A program made the translations under genes and the position numbers. Below the pieces are notes generated by a model, which saw only the letters and a list, made by a program, of their open reading frames with translations, was not told where the DNA came from and searched no databases. A stretch of DNA of 62,421 bases from Longimicrobium sp. GTDB lineage: Bacteria; Gemmatimonadota; Gemmatimonadetes; Longimicrobiales; Longimicrobiaceae. Below, in pieces: positions 41,746 to 51,043 of the stretch (within the stretch, counting starts at the first letter, position 1; the number at the start of each line of letters is the position of its first letter). Location: positions 1-62,421 of the forward strand of contig DASVWD010000059.1 of NCBI GenBank assembly GCA_036389795.1, given 5' to 3'.

Positions 41746-43848
41746 TTATGGCCCCCGCCGGATCGGCGTCGCCTCCTCCAGGTTCGCCTCCACCTCGGCG
41801 CGGGTGCGCCAGACGGGGCGCATCTCCCGGGCGGCGATCAGGCGGAGCTGGTCGCCGGCGTGCTTCGAGCCCGGCTGCGAGGCGTTGCCGTAGCTCAGCA
41901 CGGCGCGGGCGCGGGGGCCGGCCGGGGTGAACTCGACCGCGGCCACGTAGGTGTCGCCGGCGGCGGCGCGGAAGGGGCCCTGCTGCGTCTGCGCGTAGCC
42001 GATCACGTGGAAGACGCCCAGCGGGTCGCCGGGGGCGCCGTTGCCGGGGATGCCCTCGGCCAGGACGTTGGCCTCGCCCCAGGGCACGTCCAGCGCGCCG
42101 AAGCGGGCCTGCACCATCCCCGCCACGCGCTCCAGCGCGGCGACGGCCGCCCTGGGGTCGGCCAGGCCGTCGGGCGTGGCGACGGGCCGGTAGGCGCTCC
42201 AGGGGACGGCGAACCCGCGTGGGTCGTCGGGGATCTGGTTGAACGAAGTGAGCGCCCAGATGGCGAAGAGCACCCCGCCGCGGCTGCCGGCGTCGGCCGT
42301 GCGGTCCCAGCGCTCCAGCACGTCGGCGGCCTGCGCCGCCAGCGGCCGGCCCGAGGAGCGCGCGGCGGGGATCAGGTCGTCGAGGAGGCGGTCGGCCAGC
42401 TCCATCCGGTTGGAGTGGCGCATCGCCAGCAGCTCGTCGAAGGTGATGCTCGAGTCGGCCAGCAGCATCCTGAGGCCCCGCTGCTCGCGGAAGTTGACGA
42501 ACCGCGGCGCCAGCCACGCCGGGAAGCGCCCCGGGTCCAGCGGCGACGGGACGGTGGCGAACCAGGGCGGGCTGTTGGAGTTCTGCACGAAGCCGCTGGG
42601 AGGATCGACGATGCGGGGCAGGCGGTCGTAGGGAAGGATGTGCCGCCAGAGCAGCGCCGAGGTGTCGCCGCGGACGGCCTTCTGCCAGAAGGCGAAGTCG
42701 CCGGAGGGGCGCACGGGGACGCGGCCGTTGAAGAGGTAGAGCACGTGCCCGTCGCGGTCGGCGTAGACCACGTTGAACATCGACAGCTGCAGCCGCCGCA
42801 GCGCCTCCTCGAACTCGGCCAGCGAGCGGGCGCGGCCCATGTCCCACCACTGCCGCAGCACGCCGCCCTGCCCCAGCTCGGGGGTGGCCACCGCCAGCGC
42901 CGTGCCGTCGTCCATCCGCACCACGGGGCCGTGCTCCGAGCGGCGGATCACGAGCGGCTCCTCGCGCACGGTGCCGTCGGGCTGGCGCACCTTGAGCGAC
43001 TGCCGCTCGGTCTCGAAGGCGCGCACACGGCCGTCGAAGCGGTAGCCATCCCCGGAGAGGGTGAGGCGGTAGACGTCGAACGCGTCGATGGTGTTGACGG
43101 TGTGCGACCACCCCAGCCGGTCGTTGAAGCCGATGGCGATCACGGGGATCCCGATCAGCGTGGCGCCGGTGACGTCGACCCCCGGCGCGGAGAGCTGCGC
43201 CTCGTAGAAGCGCATCAGGTCCAGCGTCCACGGCAGGTGCGGGTTGGCCAGCAGCATGGCGTGCCCGCTCGCCGAGCGGCGCGGCGAGATCGCCCACGCG
43301 TTCGACCCGGGGGCGGCGCGGGGCGGGCTCCCGTCGAACCCCATCACCATCGGCTCTCCGCCGGTGACGGAGAGGAAGGTCAGCAGCACGCGGTGGCTGT
43401 GCGCCAGCAGGTCGGCCGCGGTGACGGGGAGCACGGCCTCGACCGAGTCGGCGATGCGCTCGGGGTGCGCCCGCGCGTAGGCGTTCGCTCCCGCGGCGAA
43501 GGCCTCCAGGTAGCGCCGGAACTCGGCCGGCTGCTCGGCCAGCTCGGCGCGCGCCGCGTCGGGGATCTTCATCGTCCGCACGAAGCGGTCGGACTCCAGC
43601 CAGCGCGCGCCCCAGTACTCGGCGGCCCGGCCGCGCGCCTGGCCGTAGAGGCGCAGCACCGCGTCGCCGTGGCTGTGCATCTGCGCCCAGCCGAAGCCCC
43701 ACCCCAGGTCCTCCACGCTGCTCGCGAAGACGTGCGGGACGCCCCAGGTGTCCCAGAGGACGCGGGATTCCTCCCGTCCCTGCGCGGAGGCGGAGGTCGT
43801 GCAGACGAAGGCGAGCGCGGCGGCCGCGGCGGTGAGGAGGCGTCGCAT
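41746..43848 (-). CDS. Penicillin/acyl-homoserine-lactone acylase family protein
   Basis: A 700-aa exported Ntn-hydrolase precursor (signal to about TTSASAQG, residue 22). The autocatalytic site is GSNAWAI, in which the Ser becomes the N-terminal nucleophile of the beta chain; upstream residues form the alpha chain and spacer. ANPHLPW, SHTVNTID and FVQNSNSPPWF match PvdQ/QuiP and penicillin G acylases. Substrates may be N-acyl-homoserine lactones, cyclic lipopeptides or beta-lactams. A longer start (43887) lacks signal character before MRRLLT. Confidence 0.92.
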   Translation of the reverse strand: MRRLLTAAAAALAFVCTTSASAQGREESRVLWDTWGVPHVFASSVEDLGWGFGWAQMHSHGDAVLRLYGQARGRAAEYWGARWLESDRFVRTMKIPDAARAELAEQPAEFRRYLEAFAAGANAYARAHPERIADSVEAVLPVTAADLLAHSHRVLLTFLSVTGGEPMVMGFDGSPPRAAPGSNAWAISPRRSASGHAMLLANPHLPWTLDLMRFYEAQLSAPGVDVTGATLIGIPVIAIGFNDRLGWSHTVNTIDAFDVYRLTLSGDGYRFDGRVRAFETERQSLKVRQPDGTVREEPLVIRRSEHGPVVRMDDGTALAVATPELGQGGVLRQWWDMGRARSLAEFEEALRRLQLSMFNVVYADRDGHVLYLFNGRVPVRPSGDFAFWQKAVRGDTSALLWRHILPYDRLPRIVDPPSGFVQNSNSPPWFATVPSPLDPGRFPAWLAPRFVNFREQRGLRMLLADSSITFDELLAMRHSNRMELADRLLDDLIPAARSSGRPLAAQAADVLERWDRTADAGSRGGVLFAIWALTSFNQIPDDPRGFAVPWSAYRPVATPDGLADPRAAVAALERVAGMVQARFGALDVPWGEANVLAEGIPGNGAPGDPLGVFHVIGYAQTQQGPFRAAAGDTYVAAVEFTPAGPRARAVLSYGNASQPGSKHAGDQLRLIAAREMRPVWRTRAEVEANLEEATPIRRGP

Positions 43849-43890
43849 GAGACCGGGTCGGATCAGGTCGGTGAAGGACAGGCCCACAAG

Positions 43891-43930
43891 ACAAAGAGCC
43901 CGCCGTCTCCGGTTCTCCGGAGACGGCGGG
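43891..43930 (-). terminator. Terminator of lipoprotein paralogue B
   Basis: A 14-bp perfect stem (43899-43912 with 43917-43930), TTCT loop, then on the minus strand CTCTTTGTCT. It separates paralogue B from the acylase gene. Confidence 0.85.
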
Positions 43931-44002
43931 ACGCAATCTAGGCGGCCGCTCGCGCTTCCTGCAAACGCCTGGATCGACGCCGCGGTGGGAGACGACCGGC
44001 CG

Positions 44003-45016
44003 CTACGGCGCCCGGAAGCGCGCCAGGGCGGCGGCGCGGTCGGGGGCGTCCACGCGGCTCCAGCCGGAGCGGGCGCCGGGCGGGGCGCTCTGCCAGTAGC
44101 GGCGCACCGCCTCGGGCGCGGTGGTCCACTCGGCCAGGCGCTTCGGGAGGACCTTCGCGGGGATCACGGCGGAGCGGGTGTAGCTGCCGGCGAGCCCGTC
44201 GCCGCAGGCGTAGCAGGCGCCGGTGGTGAACTGGTACGCCACCTCCAGCTTCCCGGCCGGCGTCCAGCGCGCCTCCACCTCGGTGAGGTCCACCACCTCC
44301 ACGGGGCGCGGGTCCTCCAGGTCGGCGTCCTCCTCGATCATCCGGCGGATGGCGTCGGCGCCCTCGCGCGCGGTGGCTGCTTCGGCCTCCACGCTGTCCA
44401 TCATCTCCACCCGGGCGCCGAGGAGCAGGTCGTACACCTCCGCGTCGACGCCGTGGAAGCCGTGGGCGCCGCACGAATAGGTATAGGAGTCGCTCTCGGT
44501 GAACAGGAAGGGGCCCACGCCCGCCAGCGGCGCCGAGGACTGCTCCGGCGGCTCGATGCCCAGGGTGTCGGCGCCCGACATGGTGTCCAGCACCCGCACG
44601 CGCCGCCCGCCCAGCAGGTCCACCAGGTCCACCACGGCCACGTCGGCCTCCCTGGTGCAGCGCCGGTAGCTCGCCTGCTCGTCGTCCGTGAACTCCGTCT
44701 CGCGCAGGCAGTCGCAGTCGATCCCCTTCGTGCGCTCCTTCTCCTCGCGCCACGCCCACAGCCCGCCGCCCGCGGCCACCAGCACGCCCGGGCGGCGCGC
44801 CACCTCCCGGCCCTCGCCGTCGATCCAGACGGTGGTGGCGGGGGCACCGGCCGAGTCGGCGGACCAGACCAGGTAGGCCTCGCCGGTCGCGGAAGCGGCG
44901 GCCGCGTCGGAGGGCTGGAAAGCGGACGCGGCGCCGGGCGCGGCGCGCTCCGGCGGCTGCTCGGAGACGCAGGCGGCCGAAGCCAGGAGCAGGGCGGGGA
45001 AGAGGCGGCGGATCAT
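44003..45016 (-). CDS. Lipoprotein paralogue B
   Basis: A 337-aa lipoprotein (ALLLASAAC). Paralogue of 40581-41564 with the same order of blocks; extra acidic insert near residue 240 (EEDADLEDPRP) and an additional CxC near DCDCLRE. It has its own promoter and terminator, so it is not simply co-transcribed with the acylase. Role unknown; possibly a periplasmic or outer-membrane partner of the acylase. Confidence 0.8.
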   Translation of the reverse strand: MIRRLFPALLLASAACVSEQPPERAAPGAASAFQPSDAAAASATGEAYLVWSADSAGAPATTVWIDGEGREVARRPGVLVAAGGGLWAWREEKERTKGIDCDCLRETEFTDDEQASYRRCTREADVAVVDLVDLLGGRRVRVLDTMSGADTLGIEPPEQSSAPLAGVGPFLFTESDSYTYSCGAHGFHGVDAEVYDLLLGARVEMMDSVEAEAATAREGADAIRRMIEEDADLEDPRPVEVVDLTEVEARWTPAGKLEVAYQFTTGACYACGDGLAGSYTRSAVIPAKVLPKRLAEWTTAPEAVRRYWQSAPPGARSGWSRVDAPDRAAALARFRAP

Positions 45017-45072
45017 GGGTCGCGCGGGTGGTAGGGAGGGGGAGGAGCGGCGGCGGACGGGCTGGAGGGACA

Positions 45073-45101
45073 AATGTAGCCGGAAGCGCGCGCCGCTTCA
45101 A
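45073..45101 (-). promoter_or_regulatory. Promoter of lipoprotein paralogue B
   Basis: Minus strand TTGAAG (45101-45096), 17-base spacer, TACATT (45078-45073), about 55 bases before the ATG. Confidence 0.65.
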
Positions 45102-45202
45102 TGCTTACGTCCCCGGCGAAACAAAAGTCTTGCCTCGGGTGCGTTCGCTCCGCATCTTCCGTCCATGTGCTGAAATTTCAACACTTCGTCCCCGGACCTC
45201 CC

Positions 45203-47086
45203 ATGCGACTCGTCTCCCGGCTCCTCCCGGCCGCCGCGGCCCTCCTGCTGGTCCCCCTCGCGATCCGTCCCGCGCCGGCGCAGGACGTCGACTCGCTCTG
45301 GACGCGCGAGCACTACGTCAAGCGCGAGGTGCGCATCCCCATGCGCGACGGGGTGCACCTGTTCACGGCCGTCTACCTGCCGAAGGACTCGTCCACGCGC
45401 CACCCGATCGTCCTCCGGCGCACGCCGTACCGGGTGCCGCCCTACGGCGAGGAGCGCTTCGTCACGCCGGGCGGGGCGCTGCTGCAGTTCATGCGCACCA
45501 ACTGGATCGTGGTGTTCCAGGACGTGCGCGGGCGGGGGATGTCGGAGGGGACGTGGGAGAACGTGCGGCCGCAGCTCACGGGGACGCCGGGCCCGCGCGA
45601 CATCGACGAGAGCACCGACACCTGGGACACCGTCGACTGGCTGGTGAAGAACCTCCCCGGCAACAACGGGCGGGTGGGGATGTACGGCGTCTCCTACCCC
45701 GGCTTCTACACGGCGCTGGGCGGGGTGAACCACCACCCGGCGCTCCGCGCGATCTCGCCGCAGGCGCCGGTGGCGGACTGGTTCCTCGGCGACGACTTCC
45801 ACCACAACGGGGCGCTGTACCTGGCGCACGCCTTCCACTACTTCTCGGGCTTCGGCCGGCCGCGCCCGGCGCCCAGCCCGAATCCCCGGCCGGGAATCGA
45901 CATCGGGACGCCCGACGGCTACCGCTTCTTCCTGGAGCTGGGGCCGCTGCCGAACGTGAAGGCGCGCTTCTTCGGCGACTCCATCGACTTCTGGGACCGC
46001 ATGACCGAGCACCCCAGCTACGACGACTGGTGGAAGGCGCGCAGCATCCTCCCCCACCTGCGCCGGATGCCGCCGGCGGTGCTCACCGTGGGCGGGTGGT
46101 TCGACGCGGAGGACCTGTACGGCCCGCTCAAGGTCTACGAGCACACCGAGCGGCAGAACCCGGGGATCGCCAACCACCTGCTGATGGGCCCCTGGTGGCA
46201 CGGCGGGTGGGGCGCGGAGGTGGAGGCGATCGGAGCGGTGCGCTTCGGGGCGACCACGCCGTTCTACGAGGACAGCATGATGGTCCCCTTCTTCCGCCAC
46301 CACCTGGACGGCGGGCCCGACCCGCGCCTGGCCGAGGCCACGGTGTTCGAGACGGGGACCAACGTCTGGCGGCGCTACGACGCCTGGCCGCCGTCGGGCC
46401 GCCGGCCGCGCGCGCTCTACCTCCACGCGGGCGGGCGGCTGGGCTGGGACGCGCCTCGCGCCGCGGCGGGCGCGGCCGCCTACGACGAGTACGTGAGCGA
46501 CCCGGCCCACCCGGTCCCCTACACCGGCACCATCGCGCCGGGGATGACCATCGAGCACATGGTCGACGACCAGCGCTTCGCGGCGACCCGGCCCGACGTG
46601 CTGGTCTACCGGACGCCCGTGCTGACCGAGGACGTGACCGTGGCCGGGCCGATCACGGTGACGCTGCACGTCTCCACCTCGGGGACCGACTCGGACTGGG
46701 TGGTGAAGCTGATCGACGTCTACCCCGACAGCACGTCGGACCCGGACCCGAACCCGACGGGCGTGCGGCTGGGCGGCTACCAGCAGCTCGTGCGCGGCGA
46801 GCCGTTCCGGGGCCGCTTCCGCAACTCCTTCGAGCGCCCGGAGCCGTTCGTCCCGGGGCGCCCGGCGAAGGTGGAGTTCGTGATGCCGGACGTGAACCAC
46901 GCCTTCCGGCGCGGGCACCGCATCATGGTGCAGGTGCAGAGCTCGTGGTTCCCCTTGGTGGACCGCAACCCGCAGACGTTCGTGGACATCTACCACGCCC
47001 GCGAGTCCGACTTCCGCAAGGCCACGCAGCGGGTCTACCACTCCGCGGCCATGCCGTCGCGGGTGACGCTGGGGGTGATGAACTGA
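45203..47086 (+). CDS. CocE/NonD-family hydrolase (alpha-amino acid ester hydrolase-like)
   Basis: A 627-aa exported protein (signal to about RPAPAQ, residue 26). The X-Pro dipeptidyl-peptidase-type hydrolase domain has nucleophile Ser in GVSYPGF, preceded by DVRGRGMSEG, with acid/His in the FDAEDLYGP and HGGW regions; a jelly-roll domain (about 430-620, MFRRGHRIMVQV-like VNHAFRRGHRIMV) ends the chain. Family enzymes cleave cocaine, cephalosporin side chains or glutaryl-7-ACA. Start taken at the ATG before the signal peptide; the frame is open to 45101. Confidence 0.93.
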   Translation: MRLVSRLLPAAAALLLVPLAIRPAPAQDVDSLWTREHYVKREVRIPMRDGVHLFTAVYLPKDSSTRHPIVLRRTPYRVPPYGEERFVTPGGALLQFMRTNWIVVFQDVRGRGMSEGTWENVRPQLTGTPGPRDIDESTDTWDTVDWLVKNLPGNNGRVGMYGVSYPGFYTALGGVNHHPALRAISPQAPVADWFLGDDFHHNGALYLAHAFHYFSGFGRPRPAPSPNPRPGIDIGTPDGYRFFLELGPLPNVKARFFGDSIDFWDRMTEHPSYDDWWKARSILPHLRRMPPAVLTVGGWFDAEDLYGPLKVYEHTERQNPGIANHLLMGPWWHGGWGAEVEAIGAVRFGATTPFYEDSMMVPFFRHHLDGGPDPRLAEATVFETGTNVWRRYDAWPPSGRRPRALYLHAGGRLGWDAPRAAAGAAAYDEYVSDPAHPVPYTGTIAPGMTIEHMVDDQRFAATRPDVLVYRTPVLTEDVTVAGPITVTLHVSTSGTDSDWVVKLIDVYPDSTSDPDPNPTGVRLGGYQQLVRGEPFRGRFRNSFERPEPFVPGRPAKVEFVMPDVNHAFRRGHRIMVQVQSSWFPLVDRNPQTFVDIYHARESDFRKATQRVYHSAAMPSRVTLGVMN

Positions 47087-47160
47087 GAGTGCGAGGTGCG
47101 GGGGGCCCTCACCCGGCGCCGCTACCGCGTCGCCACCCTCACCCAACTTCGGGAGAGGGT
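47087..47160 (-). repeat. Family-4 fragment plus family-3 repeat
   Basis: GAGTGCGAGGTGCGG right after the CocE-like stop, then the inverted family-3 composite CCCTCACCCGGCGCCGCTACC...GGGAGAGGGT. The 298-base gap to the SDR gene also holds a CCCTCCCACCGCGCAGCGGGGGGAGGG hairpin near 47210. Confidence 0.75.
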
Positions 47161-47384
47161 ACTCGACGGATCTGGTGCGGTAAGGCAGGTCCCGCGCTTT
47201 GTTCTCCCTCCCACCGCGCAGCGGGGGGAGGGCCGGGAGGGGGGCTCCCCGCCGCTGCACCGAAGCCGGTCGAAGCGCGCCGAGCAGTGGTGTTCCAATC
47301 AGACCCTGAGCGATAATCTCCTGGGGCTCGTGGGCGACCACGGGCCTCGGGTGCGTTTGGTGAACGGCGGATCACGGGAGAGCG

Positions 47385-48158
47385 ATGACGGGGGAAGAGC
47401 GCTGGAGCCTGCGCGGGCGGGCGGCGGTGGTGACGGGGGGGACGGAGGGGATCGGGCGCGCCGTGGCGGAGGAGATGCTGCGGCTGGGCGCCTCGGTGCT
47501 GGCCGTCGCGCGGAACGCGGAGCGGCTGGACGAGCGGGTGGAGGCGTGGCGGGCGGAGGGGCTGGACGCCTTCGGGCTCCCCCTGGACCTGGCGGAGCCC
47601 GGGGCGGGCGCGGTGCTGGCGGAGCACGCGGAGGGGCGCTTCGGGCGGCTGGACGCGCTGGTGAACAACGTGGGGACCAACATCCGCAAGCGGACGGTGG
47701 AGTACACGCCCGAGGAGTACGACCTGCTGCTGCGGACCAACCTCACCTCGGCGTTCGGGCTGTGCCGCGCGGCGTACCCGCTGCTGAAGCGCTCAGCGGA
47801 CGCCAGCGTCGTCAACGTGGCCTCCGTGGCGGCGCTCACCAGCGTGGGAACGGGGGCGCCGTACGCCATGACCAAGGCGGCGCTGGTGCAGCTGACGCGC
47901 TACCTGGCCGTGGAGTGGGCGCCCGATCGCGTCCGCGTGAACGCCGTGGCCCCGTGGTACATCCGCACCCCGCTGGCCGCGCCGGTGCTGGCCGACGAGG
48001 CGCGCCTGGCGAAGATCCTGGCGCGCACGCCGATGCAGCGCGTCGGCGAGCCCGAGGAGGTGTCGGCGCTGGTGGCGTTCCTCTGCATGCCCGGCGCGTC
48101 GTACGTCACCGGGCAGTGCATCGCCGTGGACGGCGGCTTCACCTCCTACGGGCTGTGA
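47385..48158 (+). CDS. Short-chain dehydrogenase/reductase (tropinone-reductase-like)
   Basis: A 257-aa SDR: cofactor loop [21 protein letters not shown], catalytic Ser in NVASVAA and YAMTK pair, then APWYIRTPL and a C-terminal [15 protein letters not shown] typical of classical SDRs. The Arg in VARNAERL favours NADPH. GGGAGAG before the ATG. Substrate not predictable. Confidence 0.95.
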   Translation: MTGEERWSLRGRAAVVTGGTEGIGRAVAEEMLRLGASVLAVARNAERLDERVEAWRAEGLDAFGLPLDLAEPGAGAVLAEHAEGRFGRLDALVNNVGTNIRKRTVEYTPEEYDLLLRTNLTSAFGLCRAAYPLLKRSADASVVNVASVAALTSVGTGAPYAMTKAALVQLTRYLAVEWAPDRVRVNAVAPWYIRTPLAAPVLADEARLAKILARTPMQRVGEPEEVSALVAFLCMPGASYVTGQCIAVDGGFTSYGL

Positions 48159-48177
48159 CGCTCCCGCCGCTGCCGGA

Positions 48178-48621
48178 TCAGCCCGCCGGCCGCGGCTTGA
48201 GCTCCCAGAGCACGTTGACGATCACCCAGCGGCCGTTGTAGCGGGCCAGGTGCAGGTAGTCCACCCAGCCGCTCATCATCACGCGGGCGCTGGCCGCGTT
48301 CTCGAAGACGTCGAGGATGCGCACGTCCGCCTGGCGCTCGCCGGCGGGGGTGTCGCTGCCGCCGCCGCTCCTGGTGCCCAGCACCAGCGTCATGGCGCCC
48401 ATCTGGTCCAGCCGGCTGCGCCCCTGGTCGTTGGTCCTCACGATGCGCTTGGCCAGCTCGGGGTGCACCGCCCGCTCCATGCGCGCGGCGTCGGCCGCGT
48501 ACCACCCTTCGGCGTAGTCGAGCGCCGCCTGCCGGATCGCCGCCGAGTCGGCCGCCGTCTGGGCCGCCGCGCACACCGGCGCCGCCAACACCATCACGGC
48601 GGCGAAGAGAATCTTCCTCAC
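48178..48621 (-). CDS. Secreted NTF2-like protein (putative lumazine-binding family)
   Basis: About 147 aa from the GTG at 48621 (AGGAG seven bases ahead), Sec signal to about VCAAAQT. The pattern ALDYAEGWYAADAARMERAVHPELAKR ... WVDYLHLARYNGRWVIVNVLWELKP fits the NTF2-like putative lumazine-binding family, proteins often secreted by soil bacteria. Its 140-base leader exists in a second copy at 53797 without a gene behind it. Confidence 0.87.
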   Translation of the reverse strand: MRKILFAAVMVLAAPVCAAAQTAADSAAIRQAALDYAEGWYAADAARMERAVHPELAKRIVRTNDQGRSRLDQMGAMTLVLGTRSGGGSDTPAGERQADVRILDVFENAASARVMMSGWVDYLHLARYNGRWVIVNVLWELKPRPAG

Positions 48622-48765
48622 GGGTGTCTCCTGGTTCGAGTGGGTCTGCAACCGGAGACGAAGCTACGCGTCGGCGAGGGAGCGTCCAACCGCGGGGGGA
48701 CGATTTCGCCGGGAGTGAGGACGGCTGCGCGCGGCCGGGGGATGGGGATCGGAAGATTTCAATCG
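48622..48765 (-). repeat. Leader repeat L1 with promoter
   Basis: The upstream region of the NTF2-like gene; about 135 bases match 53797-53935 with scattered changes. It contains TTGGAC-N17-TAGCTT (48689-48661), the ribosome site ACCAGGAGAC and the GTG codon, all conserved in the second copy. Confidence 0.85.
48661..48689 (-). promoter_or_regulatory. Promoter of the NTF2-like gene
   Basis: Minus strand TTGGAC (48689-48684), 17-base spacer, TAGCTT (48666-48661); both boxes and the spacing are kept in copy L2. Confidence 0.65.
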
Positions 48766-48944
48766 ACATCAGTGGCCGTGAACGTAGCTGCGGCCGCAGG
48801 CGACGCGGCGCCCGACCGGGCCGCGCCCCCGACGCGCCGGGTCGACGAGCTTCGCCTGCCTGTCCGGCGCGCGGGCGGCGGCGGAGCGTCGGCCCCCCCC
48901 GACGTCGCCGCCGGGTCCGCGGCCGGGCCGGCGGCGCAGCCCGC

Positions 48945-50894
48945 CTACCGGCCTGCCGCACCGTAGAGCGCCTCGAGCTCCGCCATCCGGCCCTCGATGA
49001 CACGCCGGGCGCCCTGCACCAGCGCCGGGTCCCTCAGGTCCATGCCGACGTATTCGCGCAGGAGCGCCGACGGCGGCGCGCCGTATCCGCGCCCGAGGAG
49101 CGAAAGGTACCGCGGGACGAAGCGCTCCGGGTCCCTGGTGTACGCGTCGAAGTACGCGAGGGCGAGCAACATCGAGTACAGGTAGTTGACGCGGTACAAC
49201 GGCCACGTGAAGTACTGTCTCGAGTTGACCCACTCCATCGTCTGCTCCCCCCCGGGGTGGAACCAGGTGGAGTAGCGCGATCCGACCGCCTGCATGAGCG
49301 CCTCGATCTCGCGAGCGCTCGTGAGGCGCCCGGCCGGGATGCTGTCGTACAGGGCGTCCTCCACGTCGGCTTCGCGGGCCGTCTTGAAGATCCCCGTGGC
49401 CTGGTCCAGGAAGCGCTGGAGGTAGTACGTGCGATGCGCGCGGTCGGTCGCGGTGCGGTAGAGGTAGTCGAGCAGCAGCAGCTCGTTGAATCCCGCGAAC
49501 GATTCCGTGAAGTAGCTGGGACCCCAGGCATAGAACGCCGGCACGCGGTTGCGCGTCATCAGCATGTTCTGGACGGCGTGGCCCCCCTCGTGGACGAGGA
49601 TGACGACGTCGTCCACGTATCCGTCGTAGCGCCCCTGGAAGAACATGCTCGGATAGCCCACCAGGCCCGTCGAGAAGCCGGGCCGCTGGGCCCGGCCCGG
49701 CCGCGGCACCAGGTCGAGGCGCCCGTTGGCCGGGTCGAGCAGCGCGTCGAGCTCGGCGGCGTAGGTGGGTCCCAGGGGCGCCAGCGCGCGGCGCGCCACC
49801 TCCCGCGCTTCGGCGAAGGTGAACCGGGGCACCGGCATGCCGGGCTCCGGGATGAGCAGGTCCCAGGTGTGCGCCGTATCGACCCCGGCGACCACCTTCG
49901 CGTGCTCCGCGCGCAGCCTCTCGTACCGCCGGTTCGTCTCGGCGATGCTCGCGACCTGCGCCAGGGTCGCCCGCACGTCGCCGGGTGACAGACCGCGCTC
50001 CCCGTAGGAATCCTCGCGATAGTCCGCGAAGCCCCGCAGCCGGGACAGCGCGTTGTAGGACTGCACGGTGGAGCGGAGCACGAGGGCGTACGTCTCCTGG
50101 TGCCGCGCGAGGCCGGCCTTGCCGAGGCGGAATCCCGCCTCGCGGACGGCGCGGTCCGGGTGCTGGGCGATGGTCAGCCACTGCGTGCCCACGGAGAGCG
50201 GCCCGGTGGGGGTGGAGACCGTGCCGAAGTCGGTCTCGCTCGACAGGCGCGCGAAGAGCGGCGCCTGCCAGCCGACCAGTGCCGGCGCCACCTGGCTCTC
50301 GGCAAGGCGCCGGTCGACCTCCGCGTTCCGGCGGGTGTCGCGGGCCAGCCGGCGCGCGGCCTCGGCGCGCAGGAACTCCCAGCGCCGGAGCGACGGGTGC
50401 GCGGCGGCGAGGCGCCGGAACGCCGGGTCGCCGACCGACATGAGCCGGTCGCCGACCGCGCGCAGGGCGATCCCCAGCGTGTCCGACAGCACCCGCGCCG
50501 CGTTGCCGTCGGTCGGCAGGCCGAGGTTCTCGCGCAGGGCGGCGTAGGCGGCGTGCTTGTTCGCCGAGCCCATGAGCGAGTCCGCGTCGGCCAGGAGCCG
50601 GTCGAGCGCCGCCGCGTCCCACGGGCCGCCCTCCGCCGCGCGGCGCGCGAGGGCTGCGAGGGCCGACGCCAGCCGGCGCCGATCCGCCTCTTCCGCTTCG
50701 GGAGACGGGTAGAAGTTGCGCGCGAGATCGAACTGGTAGCGCGCCGGGTCGTCTCCCCCGAGCGGATCGAAGGCGGGCTGCGACTGGGCCGCTGCGACGG
50801 AGGCGCACAGGAGCGCGAGCGGGACGCCCCAGCGGGGCGCGCGCCTTCCGCCGCGCGCCCCGCGACCGGCGATCCACGATGGCTGCTTCACCAT
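48945..50894 (-). CDS. Secreted M3-family oligopeptidase
   Basis: A 649-aa exported peptidase of the thimet/oligoendopeptidase F class. Zinc motif VHEGGHAVQ (HExxH) near residue 435, preceded by FFQGRYDGYVDD, with the third Glu in the ESFAGFNE helix; LLTRNRVPAF-like helices follow. Signal peptide MVKQPSWIAGRGARGG then RRAPRWGVPLAL, shared almost exactly with the next gene upstream although the mature proteins are unrelated. ATG at 50894 with GGAGGG nine bases ahead. M3 enzymes are usually cytoplasmic; an exported one is less common but typical of this group of bacteria. Confidence 0.9.
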   Translation of the reverse strand: MVKQPSWIAGRGARGGRRAPRWGVPLALLCASVAAAQSQPAFDPLGGDDPARYQFDLARNFYPSPEAEEADRRRLASALAALARRAAEGGPWDAAALDRLLADADSLMGSANKHAAYAALRENLGLPTDGNAARVLSDTLGIALRAVGDRLMSVGDPAFRRLAAAHPSLRRWEFLRAEAARRLARDTRRNAEVDRRLAESQVAPALVGWQAPLFARLSSETDFGTVSTPTGPLSVGTQWLTIAQHPDRAVREAGFRLGKAGLARHQETYALVLRSTVQSYNALSRLRGFADYREDSYGERGLSPGDVRATLAQVASIAETNRRYERLRAEHAKVVAGVDTAHTWDLLIPEPGMPVPRFTFAEAREVARRALAPLGPTYAAELDALLDPANGRLDLVPRPGRAQRPGFSTGLVGYPSMFFQGRYDGYVDDVVILVHEGGHAVQNMLMTRNRVPAFYAWGPSYFTESFAGFNELLLLDYLYRTATDRAHRTYYLQRFLDQATGIFKTAREADVEDALYDSIPAGRLTSAREIEALMQAVGSRYSTWFHPGGEQTMEWVNSRQYFTWPLYRVNYLYSMLLALAYFDAYTRDPERFVPRYLSLLGRGYGAPPSALLREYVGMDLRDPALVQGARRVIEGRMAELEALYGAAGR

Positions 50895-51026
50895 TCGGGA
50901 AACCCTCCGAGGAATGCCAGGCCGTCCGTCGACACCGATGTGGGCACCTTCAACGCACCGGCGCACTTCGCACTCTCAGTCCAGCAGCGCCCGGAACCCC
51001 TCCCCGTGCACGGCCGCCGTATTCAT
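50818..51026 (-). repeat. Cassette D1: LytTR-tail fragment + leader + signal-peptide codons
   Basis: Matches 53559-53790 (D2) almost base for base: from right to left it holds a piece of the LytTR regulator 3' end (HGEGFRALLD in place of HGESFRALMD), a GTGCGAA-type unit, the gene leader with GGAGG, and the first 28 codons of the signal peptide. The repeat stops inside the signal peptide. Confidence 0.88.
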
Positions 51027-51043
51027 CGACGCCGCGCGGCAGG

